Source: Anthopleura xanthogrammica (taxonomy: Eukaryota > Cnidaria > Anthozoa > Actiniaria > Actiniidae). From it: a stretch of DNA of 64,000 bases. Below the pieces are notes generated by a model, which worked only from the letters and a program-made list of their open reading frames with translations, ran no database searches and was not told where the DNA came from. The stretch's first letter is position 1, and each line of letters opens with the position of its first letter. Location of the stretch: contig OZ025218.1 in assembly GCA_964019055.1 (NCBI GenBank), positions 6,166,759 through 6,230,758 on the forward strand, written 5' to 3'. Shown here piece by piece: positions 1-11,289 of this stretch. Both the position numbers and the translations under genes were made by a program.

Positions 1-510
1 TCTACACAGGTTCCTTCGTTCATACAAGGTTTAGTTGTACAGCAACCATTATGACATACACTCGCAGGATGAACCATGTGGGATTTCTTAAGTAAAAAGT
101 TGAAAATTGATTTGAGAAATCTTCACGCAATGATCATGTATAACAACAAGAGCATCAAAACTTACCCCTTTATAGAATGTCTGCTGTAGATCATAGTACA
201 CATATCCTGTCTCATCTACAAAGTGTGCTGCCTTGGAAGTCTTGTCCTCATCCAATAACTCACACCTGACATCTTTCATCTGGAACGCCTTACAACGACA
301 CTCATTGACACAGGACGAGAAGCACGTGCGTGGAACATCAGTGGTAATGTTCTTGTAGGAGTATCCTCTGATATGCTTTCCCTTGATGACTTGGTTTTTC
401 TTTGGAAAAGATCCCGAATAGCAGGTGCCTGGACATTGGAATTCACTGATCACGTGGGAGACGCATGACAGCAGCGTGATGATCACGTGGATAAGCTCCA
501 GATTCATCAT
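1..510 (-). CDS. PAN/apple + EGF secreted protein, left tandem copy (cut by window edge)
   Basis: Partial gene read on the minus strand. Exon 1 is 510..166 and starts at ATG 510; a 79-bp intron (165..87, GTAAG...TTAAG) follows; exon 2 begins at 86 and runs off the window start. Exon 1 encodes a signal peptide of about 20 residues (MMNLELIHVIITLLSCVSHV) and a cysteine-rich PAN/apple-like domain (about residues 22-112) with the pattern CFSSCVNECRCKAF. Exon 2 opens the EGF-like domain (CHNGCC...CMNEGTC). It is nearly identical to the complete copy at 6106-7350: about five residue changes in the 115-residue exon 1, including N-E-C for N-D-C. Homology continues upstream of the ATG to about 890. 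A continuous reading frame also runs through the intron, but the conserved splice sites and the paralogue argue for splicing. The role is inferred: PAN and EGF modules mediate protein or glycan binding outside the cell. Confidence 0.75.
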
Positions 511-890
511 TGCAAGTCTACAATATGGAATATACGCTTGTTACTTGCATTCATTAAATACACCTATTTCGAAAAAAAAGGATGTCGGAACCCAAATGAG
601 ATAAATTATAGGTGATAGGATATTCCAAGACGAGAAGGAATAGGTATTTTGTAGGATATAATCACGTGACTGTTACTGATTTCAAAAAGATTCGGACTTC
701 ATTTATTTAAAAAAAAAAATTGTGGGATTACTAATGTCAGCCCATAGCCGTTTCCAAAATAATTTTTTTCTCTTATAAGATACTTCAGATTTCAAGATAC
801 GCATCAATTCAAAGTTTGTTTGCCATCCAGCAGAGCCTTCCCGAAGGGACCTTGGGCTGAATTGATTTGGTATCAAAGTGATTTATGACA
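510..890 (-). repeat. upstream flank shared by both PAN-EGF gene copies
   Basis: The stretch 510-890 matches 7350-7735 closely, extending the gene duplication upstream of both start codons. From the poly-A tract near 575 onward the same sequence occurs a third time at 14908-15240 without any gene. This part is therefore an interspersed or segmentally copied element rather than purely promoter. Confidence 0.8.
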
Positions 891-915
891 TAGTTAACGT
901 TCAGATATACGCGCG

Positions 916-1150
916 CTCTGATTGGCTGATAGCCGTGTTTACATGAGGCTATGTAAACACGGCAATTTCAATATTTTATAAAACAAATAGAAAACGTTAT
1001 GCCATGTTTACATAGCCTGATATAAACACTCGGGAAAGTTTGGGAGAAGTCTTGAGCTCTGTGTAAATCTCGCTTACGGCTCGGTTTTACACAACAGCTC
1101 TCGACTTCTCCCAAACTTCCTTCGTGTTTATATCAACATTCTTTCTCAAG
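916..1150. repeat. foldback (inverted-repeat) element
   Basis: Two nested inverted pairs are visible: GCCGTGTTTACAT...ATGTAAACACGGC near 930-965, and CGGGAAAGTTTGGGAGAAGTC near 1031 against GACTTCTCCCAAACTTCC near 1104. No open reading frame lies inside, consistent with a MITE-like foldback. Confidence 0.55.
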
Positions 1151-1529
1151 ACTACACTCTGTTACTCACTCCATTCTATTTTCTGTTATAAGCTTGTTTT
1201 CCGGAAAAAAATAATTATACTTCGATATCAGAAAAAGCTTTACAATTATTAATTATTAATTATGAATAAATAAAATAAATAAAATAGGCGATTTATTTTC
1301 AAGTTTTAAAAACATTTGGTGAAAAGCAATCGAAAAATTAAGAAAATTGAAGTGAGTCAAAAATAATTAATTAAAAATGGCTTCCAGCCATTGATTTCAT
1401 GCGCCCGGTCAGCTTCAACCTATAAATAATTAATTGCCGAATGGCTGCAAATAGTCTAGTTATAAGTTTGATAGTTTTATTTATTTTCAACCTTAAAATT
1501 CGTGATTTTGCATGGGATTTCGTGAAAAT

Positions 1530-1695
1530 ATGACCGTACCACTCTGCGAAATGTGACTTGGACTCAGAATTTTGAGCCCAAGATGGGAATCGAGCCCTCG
1601 ACCGACCCTCCGTGTACTAGTCGGACGCTCTGCAACTGAGAATTTTTTTCTGAGTCCATTTCACAGTATGGTACGATCATATACACATTTCAATG
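1530..1695 (-). repeat. tRNA-Thr-like sequence inside a foldback
   Basis: On the minus strand about 1628-1565 reads like a tRNA: D-arm-like TCAGTTGCAGAGCG, anticodon arm TCCGACTAGTACACGGA (a 7-nt loop with AGT is possible) and B-box-like GGGCTCGATTCCC. It is flanked by inverted copies of GTACCACTCTG...GGACTCAGAA / TTCTGAGTCC...CAGTATGGTAC. The acceptor stem is not convincing, so I call it tRNA-derived, not a functional tRNA gene. A second copy lies at 18448-18625. Confidence 0.55.
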
Positions 1696-1712
1696 TAAAA
1701 ATAATCAGTAAA

Positions 1713-1966
1713 CATGGCTAATTTACAGATCAAACCCTGAAACAATCTCTGGGCTGATCTAAGTCAGGGCACGGCTAACTCACAGATCAAACCCTGAAAC
1801 AACCTCTGGGTTGATCTAAGTCAGGGCACAGCTAACTTACAGATTGAACCCTGAAACAACCTCTGAGCTGATCTAAGTCGGGGCACGGTTAACTCACAGA
1901 TTAAACCCTGAGAAAACCTCTGGGCTGATCTAAGTCGGGGCACAGCTAACTCACATATCAAATTGG
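1713..1966 (+). repeat. 57-bp satellite array, about 4.4 units
   Basis: Unit includes GGCTAACTCACAGATC, AACCCTGAAACAACCTCTGG and GCTGATCTAAGTCAGGGCAC; successive GGCTAA starts are 57 bp apart. The same unit forms the arrays at 11860-12255, 17160-17715 and 19018-19575, and in opposite orientation at 51890-52829. Confidence 0.9.
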
Positions 1967-2193
1967 GAATTCAGTGTCATGGTTAGGTTTTGCGGACGGA
2001 AGAACCCAGATAAAAAGAAAAACCATCTAATCATTGCCGAGTTAACAACTAGTAACTAGTACTGAGCGCCGGATAAAGTAAATTTGTCCATACGGTTTTC
2101 TTCCGCTTTTCTTCCCCCCACAAAAATCAACTTCTAATTTCCAATTGGAATTATGCATTGGAAAAAGAGCTACTCTGTGGAATCCACTGTTAA

Positions 2194-2901
2194 GGTATCA
2201 GGATATGATTAAGATCCCTATATGCGCTACCTCACATTTCACACGGGCTTTATGATATTTTGCCATTAAACTATACATTTTCTGAAAGCTAAATAAATGT
2301 AGTTTTTGAATATTTGTTTAAAATTGTCTATTTTGTTACACAAAATAAATCATTGGGTTCAAAGTGATATTTTACCGCACTTCATTTGACAACTTCCCGC
2401 AGGATCCGAATTTCCGCTATTTTGATGAAAAATAACATTAGCAGGCTCTGTGGATAATGAGCTTCAAAACGATGTCTCAGATTTTTGATATCTTTTTTAG
2501 ATCGCGCGCAATGACGCGTTAAATCCAGATGTTTGAATTTTGGGAGGTCAAAATTGCAAAATAGACAATATCTTTTGAATAAATAAACATTTCAAAAATT
2601 TGAGACATATTTTTTGAGATCGCGTTGTGATTTATTATAATCCAAAGTTTCAGTTCGATCCGATGTATTCCGAATGAACTACAATGTTTCAAGAAAGTTA
2701 TTTTGATCACTCAAAAACAGCAGAGAAACCTAATAACTTTTTGTGTGACGCGAAACAGAAAATTTCAAATTGTTTTTTTAGAAACAATGTTTATTTAGCT
2801 TTCAGAAAATGTATACTTTTACATATTAATATTGAAAAGGCAGCGAGAAATTTGGCTCGCGCGTAAAGTAATCTCGAAGGCCTCGAACGTATCCTGATAC
2901 C
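2194..2901. mobile_element. non-autonomous TIR element nested in composite repeat copy 1
   Basis: Begins GGTATCAGGATATG and ends CGTATCCTGATACC, near-perfect terminal inverted repeats about 708 bp apart. It interrupts a sequence that is uninterrupted in the repeat copies near 12476 and 19735 (GTTAATTCATTT), so the empty site is visible. No target-site duplication is evident. Only short, unconvincing frames lie inside. Confidence 0.7.
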
Positions 2902-3506
2902 TTCATTTATTTCTGCTGTTAATTCTCATTTATTTTGACCGATTTTTTTTCTTTACATGTAGAAAATTTTTACTGAAACTTGTGTACAAGGGCTTTGCTT
3001 CAACTCAACAATCATTGAGTATGTATACAGATAAATAATTAATTGCTGAACGGCTGCACTGAAATAGTGTAGATAGAATTTTAATAGTCTTAAGTATTTT
3101 AAACCTTAAAATTCGTGATTTTGCATGGGTTTTCGCGAAAATCAAGGCTTCTTATTACACATCGTATTTTTGTGATTTATGAAAGAATTTTCGTTTAATA
3201 TTGACCGATTTTTTTTTCCATTTCTATATGAATTGTATTACGGCAACTTCACACGTACAAAGGCTTTGCGAGAGTTTCTCAAAAGAGGATTTCCTTCTGT
3301 TATTGACGTTTGACAAGCAAACAGACTTAAAAACCTTACGTTTTACGAGGAAATCATTTTTCTAAGGAGAAAAACATCAATCAAAAGTTGCATAGTTTCT
3401 TACCTTACCTTGGTTCTTTAACTTGTTGAAGAAAAAAAGTTACGTACAACACCATAAATTTATCTTAATGCTGTTTGAAATAAATTTTTAATCAGAAATG
3501 ATATTC

Positions 3507-4480
3507 ACAACGACCACGACGAATAGCGCAGCGCGGCTATTACGTCACGGATATATGGCCCCCTGCCGTGACTCGGACAAGAGTTACATACATTCTCTGT
3601 AAATTACAGGCCGTTTCCTTCAACTTTCGCTCGTAAGTCGCGAAACTGGCCACACATTTACTCAGAAGCCCAATAATATTGTTTAAATTGTCGATCCGAT
3701 GTTGCTGATTAAGGTTTTATGAACTACCAAATGACTGGAAACTTGCTACACTCCAACACGGCACTGAAAATTTAACGTGTAGCTAGACCCCTGTGGTCCG
3801 AGTTCGAGCCCCAGCTCGGGTTGGATCATATGTGAGTTGAGTTTGTTTGATGTGTTGTTCTCTCCCTTGCCACGAGCGTTTTTCTCCGGGTTCTCCGGTT
3901 TTCCTCCCTCCGTAAAAATCAACTTATACTCTTATCTCCTTGAACGAGTATAAAACAGTTTGTAGCTAAACTGCATTAGACTCAGTAATATCAAAACAAC
4001 AAGTTAGGTGCGGGCGTCTGCTTTATTAATGCCGGACAAGATCATAAAACGATAAACTGCGAAAAACTGCAAAAATTAAATTTTAGATGTACAAGCGTAC
4101 GAGAGAGAGAGACGCTTCGAATGGTTGTCACTTGTGAAAACAATCTTATATGTCTCTGCATACTAAACACCTTTGGGACCTAATAATAACACTGGTTACA
4201 TTCCGTAACGCTACAAAATTAATATGTGAGTTGAGTGTTGTATGTTGTAAATATAGAATGTTGTGGTAGTGTGTGTGGAGCGAACCTCACGGAAGAGCCA
4301 CGTATGAGGAGTGATGGTTTTGATATGTTTTGTGTACATCTCTTTGCGTCCTGTCAAGGACGACAACCACGTTGAGAATGACACGTCTTAGATTGGGAAA
4401 AGGACATCCAAATATTGGTACATATGCGTGACAGCTCTATCCAAACATCGCAAAGCATAAATCAAGGTGTATAGAAAGGT
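3507..4480. repeat. dispersed repeat blocks and SINE-tail sequence
   Basis: 3507-3712 matches 12826-13030 and 20111-20308. A tRNA-like B-box remnant (near 3800) and SINE tail follow at 3775-3930 (TTTTTCTCCGGGTTCTCCGG...CTCCCTCCGTAAAAATCAAC), matched at 13057-13210. 4200-4480 matches 13205-13475. No gene seen. Confidence 0.65.
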
Positions 4481-4495
4481 GTTACGAATAGAGGA

Positions 4496-4621
4496 TATTA
4501 CATGGTCGCGCGGAGATACGAATTTTATCTTCGAGTGTTGATATTAGCGCAGCTCACTCGTGAGAGATAATATCAGCACGAGAAGATAAAATTCGTATCT
4601 CCGCGCGACCATGTAATGTTA
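4496..4621. repeat. near-perfect palindromic foldback element
   Basis: The left arm (ATGGTCGCGCGGAGATACGA...TTTTATCTTC) is matched by its reverse complement ending CCGCGCGACCATGTAA. Arms are about 55 nt around a short centre with AGCTCACTCGTGAG, so nearly the whole element can form one hairpin. The flanks carry no gene. Confidence 0.8.
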
Positions 4622-5022
4622 TGTTTTTTTATATGAAATCTTTAATGAAAAATAATGAAGAATTTGAGAAGCTAAGCAAAAAGTCGAAATTTGACACCAC
4701 CAGTGTTGATAAAAATCGTATCTCCACTGGCCACTGGTGGGAGTGGGGATATCAATATTATCATTTTGATGTCACTCAATATCACACTCTATTTCATATA
4801 ATAAGGATAAGTTATCCTCCTCCATCTTATTGCTGGGTTTCGATCAGCTGATAAAAGTCTTTAAATCTAATTATCTGGTCCAAATGGTGGTCAAACACTG
4901 ACCCTCGCGTGCTCAACCAGCGATTCAGCTGATGAGACCGGAAATGACGTCAAGAGAAACCAAGCAATCGATAATCCCGTATCCTTTGCGTGACGACCCT
5001 AAAATCGTCTGCGTAGGAGGCT

Positions 5023-5112
5023 AGATGTATTGTGGTCTAGCTTGGGTAAAAACAACACTCAATAAAGCATAATGAACAAAAGATGTTTGTACCCAAGCTA
5101 CACCACAATACA
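5023..5112. repeat. inverted repeat (hairpin)
   Basis: GTATTGTGGTCTAGCTTGGG pairs with CCCAAGCTACACCACAATAC across a loop of about 45 nt. MITE-like; no coding content. Confidence 0.6.
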
Positions 5113-5444
5113 AAAGGCTATTCTTCGTTCCTGACCGCAAGGAACTCGCTCACCCTGAATTATCTTATCTATCAGTTACACCATGCATAATCTATCACGG
5201 CATAAAAGGTCGCGTTTTCCCCTAATTTTGTAAAAAGGAAAACTGAGGAATAATTTCTATACTAAGCGGGGATAATTTTAGATTATCCCTTCGTTTTGCC
5301 AAAGTTTTCCAACCTAGTTATCCACTCGTTTTATCGACTTGTAAAACGTAAAGATAACGTCACATTTTGCGATAGATTTTCTTTGCGTTTTCCAATACAG
5401 GGGAATGCATGCAATCTATTACATTTCCTCATGTCTTACCCATG

Positions 5445-5845
5445 GGATTAAATCTCGTGCGGTAAATTGTAGGTCAAATTCACCCCCAATAATCACCCCA
5501 ATCTGTTGCGTTTTACTTTATGTTGCTAATAAGCGACAATTCGCATTATATCTTTGTTTTACCACTGCGATTAAACACATAATATACGAATTATCTGCGA
5601 TAAAATGTAGGTCAAATTCACCCTACGTTATGTTGCTAAGGGATAATTCGCATTATATCTTTGTTTTACCACTGCGATTATGCACATAATATACGAATTA
5701 TCTCGTGCGGTAAAATGTAGGTCAAATTCACCCCCAATAATCACCCAAATCTGTTGCGTTTTACCTACGTTATGTTGCTAATGAGCGATAGTTCGCATTG
5801 TATCTTTGTTTTACCACTGCGATTATGCACATAATATAGTAGTGC
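5445..5845. repeat. tandem repeat, about three units of 120-145 bp
   Basis: Three successive units share GTAGGTCAAATTCACCC, TATGTTGCTAA, TCGCATTATATCTTTGTTTT and ACCACTGCGATTA. Unit lengths differ because the middle unit lacks a segment. It lies between the repeat region and the 3' end of the PAN-EGF gene. Confidence 0.75.
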
Positions 5846-6105
5846 TGATGCCGGTTTATTGAAAGGGCTCTAAAAGTTTTTCAAATTGTCTGAACTTCTA
5901 ATCGGTCGATGGCGGCTGGACAAACAAGCTTATCTCTTCTGGTTCGCGCCAATTTTACCAATGTTTTTTTCAAGCCGGTAAATGAATTGTAACAGCTCGG
6001 ACGAAATGTATCCCATTTTAGGCCACGTGTCTTTATTCCCTTGAGTATTATTTCTTTTTTTAACGGCGAAGCAAAGCCAGGAGAGTCCCTTGATGTGCTG
6101 TGTGG

Positions 6106-7350
6106 TCACCCTTGCTGTTCTCCTAACCACCACTGTGTGGTAGACTGTTGTGTTGCAGTGCATTTCGATGCTGAATTTGTAAGACCATAGAATCCAAAGA
6201 AATCCTCGTTATAAATGTAAAATGCTACAGGTGCAGTGAATCCACACAAACCCTTCGAGTAATCCAAGTGTAAATGATATCTATCTTTAATGTGCCATAT
6301 TGGTACTTGTTTCGATTGGAAGTAATATCCATTGACGTTCATGTAAGAGAATTTGACACAGGATTTCTGTAGATCCCCGCTATTCATGATATCAAAGTCA
6401 TTCTTGTTTCCAAGCAGAAAGTCAGGAGTAAGAGAATCTCTGTTTGGGTATTCACACGTAGCTCTGAACAAGGTGGCCTTGGTTTGGATGTACTGCATGT
6501 TGCTTAGCGACAGACGATAGTCGTGCCAGTTATGGGATTCCTGGTTCCTCGTGTGATTCTGATGGAAGGCTTTAGTTTTGAAAATATTGTTATTTTGAAG
6601 AGAGAAAGACTCGATGAGAGTCCAGGCCTGGTTTGGACTTTCAAAAGCACAATAGACGGGTACAGTAGTCTTGGTATCACTACGGGTGATAATGTAGGTA
6701 CCATTTGCTGGCATGGTACCTGGTGCAGCTCCTTTAAACACGTCAATGCAGGAGCTGAACTCTTTTCTCTTTTCACAGACTTTACCTTTGTAAGTTGCTG
6801 GACACTTGCAGCTGAACTTGACTTTTGGTTTCTCACAGTGTTCTACACAGGTTCCTTCGTTCATACAAGGTTTAGTTGAACAGCAACCATTATGACATAC
6901 ACTCGCAGGATGAACCATGTGGGATTTCTTAAGTAAAAAGTTGAAAATTGATTTGAGAAATCTTCACGCAATGATCATGTATAACAACAAGAGCATCAAA
7001 CTTACCCCTTTATAGAATGTCTGCTGTAGATCATAGTACACGTATCCTGTCTCATCTACAAAGTCTGCTGCCTTGGAAGTCTTGTCCTCATCCAATAACT
7101 CACACCTGACATCTTTCATCTGGAACGCCTTACAACGACAGTCATTGACACAGGACGAGAAGCACGTGTGTGGAATATCAGTGGTGATGTTCTTGTAGGA
7201 GTATCCTCTGATATGCTTTCCCTTGGTGACTTGGTTTTTCTTTGGGAAAGATCCCGAATAGCAGGTGCCTGGACATTGGAATTCACTGATCACGTGGGAG
7301 ACGCATGACAGTAGCGTGATGATCACGTGGATAAGCTCCAGATTCATCAT
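6106..7350 (-). CDS. secreted PAN/apple, EGF-like, fibrinogen-related-like protein (complete tandem copy)
   Basis: Two-exon gene: exon 1 7350..7006, intron 7005..6928 (78 bp, GTAAGT...TTAAG), exon 2 6927..6106 with stop TGA at 6108-6106; 388 residues. Order: signal peptide (about 1-20), PAN/apple-like domain (about 22-112), EGF-like domain (about 122-165, with C-N-E-G-T-C and C-K-C-P-A-T-Y-K-G-K-V-C signatures), then about 220 residues starting C-I-D-V-F-K. That tail carries V-P-V-Y-C-A-F-E-S...W-T-L-I-E-S-F, which resembles the start of fibrinogen-related domains, but I cannot confirm the fold. The first ATG fits a signal peptide, and a second ATG directly follows. A possible polyadenylation signal (AATAAA, minus strand) lies at 6037-6032. 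The architecture resembles coral skeletal-organic-matrix-type secreted proteins; that link is from memory and tentative. It is the intact member of a tandem pair with the gene at 1-510, 6.84 kb away. Confidence 0.8.
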
Positions 7351-10300
7351 TGCAAGTCTACAATATGGAATATACGTTTGTTACTTGCATTCATTAAATA
7401 CACCTATTTCGTAAAAAAAGAATGTCGGAACCCAAATGAGATAAATTATAGGTGATAGGATATTCCAAGACGAGAAGGAATAGGTATTTTGTAGGATATA
7501 ATCACGTGACTGTTACTGATGGCAAAAAGATTCGGACTTCATTTATTTAAAAAAACAATTGTGGGATTACTAATGTCATTACTAAAGCCCATAACCTTTT
7601 CCAAAATACTTTTTTTCTCTTAAAAGATACTTTCGATTACAAGATACGAATCAATTCAAAGTTTGTTTGCCATCAAGCAGAGCCTTCCCCGAGGGACCTT
7701 GGGCTGAATTGATTTGTCATCAAAGTGATATATCAGCATGTGACTGTTTGATGCAAATGCCTATTATGTGCATAAAACTTAACACGAATAATCGAGGCGT
7801 TTATAAACAATAGTTTCCTCGACTACAAGCAACACTGCCCGAAGGCGGGGGGACTCGAATATAAAATGGGCGAGGATGCTCGTCAAAATTTAATCTCCTG
7901 AGAATTGGAACTTAGTTGTTTTGTCCTCCATTGCAAATCGAGCTGCATTCCGACGACGTACGTGCTGCAAGTATAGAGCGCCATTCGTAAAAATATTCCG
8001 AGTTTTAAATTGCTTTCCGAAATGGTTTTGACTAAGAAAAATGTCGAGTTGGGAATTACTTCGAACCTAAATATTTCGAGTTCGGAATTATTTGGAACCA
8101 AAATATTTCGAACACGACCCCAAAGGATGATGGGTTCGGAATAAATTTGCCACAGATTCGGATGAAGACTGCAAAGGATGATGGGAGTCAGAATAAATTC
8201 GCCACTGACTCGGACATTTCATCAAGGAACAAAGGTACCTATCTTTATACTTCCAGTTATATTTCCGTCGTTCATCGTTCATAGCTCATAGTTATTCTTT
8301 CATTGGTTTTATATTTAATATGATAGTTTTCTATCTTGGTTTCTTTTCTCAAGTTCTTTTTTAATGTGATAACTTCCACATGGCGGGTAGCCTGCGTGGC
8401 GGCTCTGGGGGATGGGGGAGGAGGGAAAAGGGAAAGGGGAGCGGGTGGGGGAAGGGGGAAGAAACGAGAGGCTGCACTCAACCCCTATGTTTTCGTGTTA
8501 GCGCGGCCGCCGTTCCTATTGGTCGAAATGAAGGAATGATTGACAAGACAATGACAAGCTTAATTTGGCGTTATACTGACAAGCGATGTCAAGCGATAGT
8601 AAATATGGCTTCTTCGCCATTGGATTTATTTCGTGTCTTTCTGCCACAAGGACGGCAGATCCCCTCAGCGTGGTTTGGACTTTTCACAACATCGGAAAAA
8701 CTTGTCCATACATTTGGAACATTTGCTCTTTTCGGTCCTCAGCGTTTTGTGCAAAGCCATTGCCAGAAATATGGGACATGAGCCTGCTTATACATGCGCA
8801 ATGATGCGTTTCAGCTTACAAAATAGCCGCCGAGTCTTATAGGAAATGTATGGGGAATATAGAGCTTCCTCTATTTACGGCGAATAGGGTTTTATTTCCT
8901 CTGAGCTCCACATCGCGACAAACAACCCACCCTACAAGCTACTAAATAAGCGTAGAATGATCATTGAATCATGCGACATATTGGTTCCCGGACTACTTGC
9001 CTTCGAAAGGCTTCGAAAGCTCTAGATTCCATACATCGTCTATAAATCTGGCCACACTTGACCCCAAAATCGTCTTATTTGAGCTCGAAAAAATTTAAAA
9101 GTAAAAGAGCTCCTCCTCGATATCACCAAACGAGTGTTTAATAAATCCAAAACCGCTCAAAATAGACAGCATGCCTTCAGAATGTAGGTTCCCAAGAAGC
9201 TTGAAGTTAGGTTAAATTTTAAGCGATTCGACGCGTTGTTAGCTCGTAGTTTTCAGTTAAAAATGACAAGAAACCACAGAGAACTGCTCCAAACAGCTTC
9301 AAAACCCCCTAAATATCGCCATTTTGTTTTTACAAGCTCCTATTGACTGCTGAGATACAATAAGGAAGCTTAAAGTAACGATTTACGTTTGAAACTTGTT
9401 TCTTGTCCTTCATGGGCTTCCTGTGGTGAGGCTAAACAAATGTATAGGCCAAAGGATAGAATAAGCTTATAAAATCAGCGAAAATACGGTTCTAAATTTT
9501 AACGGATTCCTACGAATTATGTATCAAAATGTTCAGAAGAGCGAGAGCTTTCATCAAAACCACTTCTGTTTTTTTGACAGGTTCTGTTTTATTTCAAAGT
9601 AAGACGATTTTCTAGCTTGACCCCAGGTATGATATGTTGAAGTGGTCGGTACACGAAAACATAGTATCGTCGAAGCTCAACCCATTGGGTTATATTTATA
9701 TTCTCTGGCAGAGTAGCTAGAAAATCTCGATGAAAATAACATATTGCAAACACTCAATTGTGTTTGCAATGTGCGACGGATCGCAGATATTTCAAGGCTA
9801 TCAAGAAATTATGCGCTTTTTGGAATTCAGTTATTCAATAATATTATTAAAAGGAAGAATATCGTACGTGTTTTTATCAGTATGATTTTCCCATCTTTTT
9901 TCTTCGAATTTAAAACACTGACAGCTTATGTAGTTATTTATAAAATACCAAAATAAAAAATGGGGGTCACCGTTGTTGTTTTTGAAATATAGTCGATCGA
10001 GTTTTATCTTGTAAAACATACATCCCAATCTGTGGCGAATTTATTGCGAAACCATCATCCTTTGCGGTCTTCATCCGAATCTGTGGCGAATTTATTCCGA
10101 ACCCATCATCATTTGCGGTCGTGTTTGAAATATTTTGGTTCGAAATAATTCCGAACTCGACATTTTGCTTAGTCAAAACCATTTTGGAAAGCAATTTAAA
10201 ACTCGGAATATTTTTACGAATGGCGCTCCATATGCAAGAGCTCTCTAGGTATATCAAGTTTAATGCTCAAATGAATATCTTTCTCACACCTTTCCCTCAG

Positions 10301-10900
10301 ACACATTTGGTTATTATAGACGTGAAATGTAGTCCTTTAATCTTTTCTTTTCTCTTTTTTTTTAAAGCATTAATATGCCTATTAAAGAACTCTAATCTTA
10401 ATTTTAAAGTTTAGAATTTCGATAATTTTAAGGCCATAATTACCGTCCGGCATTTTTTCGGTTTTCTGTTTCTAAAGATTGAATATTTCATTCTTTCTCT
10501 ATTGTCGAAAGCAGGTGAAAAAGCAATTGTTTTGCTAAGCAAAATTGTTATAGATTTTGAACACTGAATTAGCCTGCATGAGGAACCCGCTTCAAAGGCC
10601 CGATACTCAATTGGCTTTACTTCGGCTTTTCATTCATGGACATTGATATGGCTTTACTTCGGTATTTGTAAATACTGAAATGGCTTCCTATTGTTATAAA
10701 CTATCGGAACAGTTATTGGCTTTTTTCGGCTTTTAAATTGAATTGAAAATTGAATTGAAAACTTTTGAGACTGCTTTCGCGTGAAATAATAAGGTTATTT
10801 CAAACCCCGTCGATAACAGCATAGACTTTCAAGCTCTCACCAGGACTACCAAGAACTTCCCACGATGTACTAATTGAGTCCATTGAAACTCTAAAAATAC
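7351..10900. repeat. gene-free repeat region left of the satellite repeats
   Basis: No gene recognised. 7351-7735 is the shared PAN-EGF flank. A G-rich tract lies at 8405-8460 (several runs of four to five G). 10040-10400 contains inverted or related copies of 7900-8200 (GTGGCGAATTTATTCCGAA). 10236-10900 matches 15563-16200. Confidence 0.6.
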
Positions 10901-10904
10901 CCAA

Positions 10905-11275
10905 TAACATTAACAGAGAAGACTCCTACTCATTATCTACTTCTCACCGCCATCAGTATCCCTAAACCGATGCCTGCAGAGAACAATAGAACCACTCTGC
11001 TGCAATTAAGTGCCTCGCCGCCCACATTCCATTGTTTTCAATAAGCATTCTATTTTCTGAGAGTAAATGGTTTGAACCCAGGTGTAGTAGTGGAGTGAGT
11101 AATGTGATTAACAGAGTGTAGTCTTGAGAAAGAGTGTTGTTGGTGGAGACTGACGTTTCGACAACCTGAGCGGAAGTCATCTTCAAAACGTCAGTCTCCA
11201 CCAACAACACTCTCTCTCTCAAGACTACACTCACCCAGATGATCACATTACTTTACGCATTAATGTTATTGGGTC
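10905..11275. mobile_element. MITE-like element with CCCAATAACATTAA ends, copy 1
   Basis: Left end ACCCAATAACATTAACAG, right end TTAATGTTATTGGGT. An internal foldback contains GTAGTCTTGAG...GTTGTTGGTGGAGACTGACG and its reverse complement. Related copies: 16225-16558, partial at 17912-18095. No open reading frame of transposase type. Confidence 0.65.
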
Positions 11276-11289
11276 TCAAAGCTTTACAA

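Larger units (their letters stand above)
1141..3720. repeat. composite interspersed repeat, copy 1 (contains a 57-bp satellite and a nested TIR element)
   Basis: Shares, in order with copies near 11290-13035 and 18115-20310: a left segment (AAAAACATTTGGTGAAAAGC), a 57-bp satellite, the CTAGTAACTAGTACTGAGCG block, a segment with GGATTTCCTTCTGTTATTGA, and a right segment with TCACAACGACCACGACGAAT ending near GATGTTGCTGATTAAG. No transposase or polymerase reading frame was seen. A non-autonomous transposon with an internal minisatellite is the simplest reading; its class is unresolved. Confidence 0.7.

Noticed and set aside
88..510. 140-codon intron-retaining form of the left PAN-EGF copy
   Set aside because: It reads through a conserved GTAAG donor; the paralogous intron shifts frame differently because of a one-base length change, as expected of non-coding sequence.
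6523..6879. 118-codon plus-strand frame
   Set aside because: Antisense shadow of exon 2 of the PAN-EGF gene.
8380..8842. Overlapping frames of 69-133 codons
   Set aside because: Low-complexity G-rich start, no domain, no splice-site or paralogue support.
10121..10414. 97-codon frame near a repeated block
   Set aside because: The 3' part is repeated at 15563 without keeping a frame; no motif.
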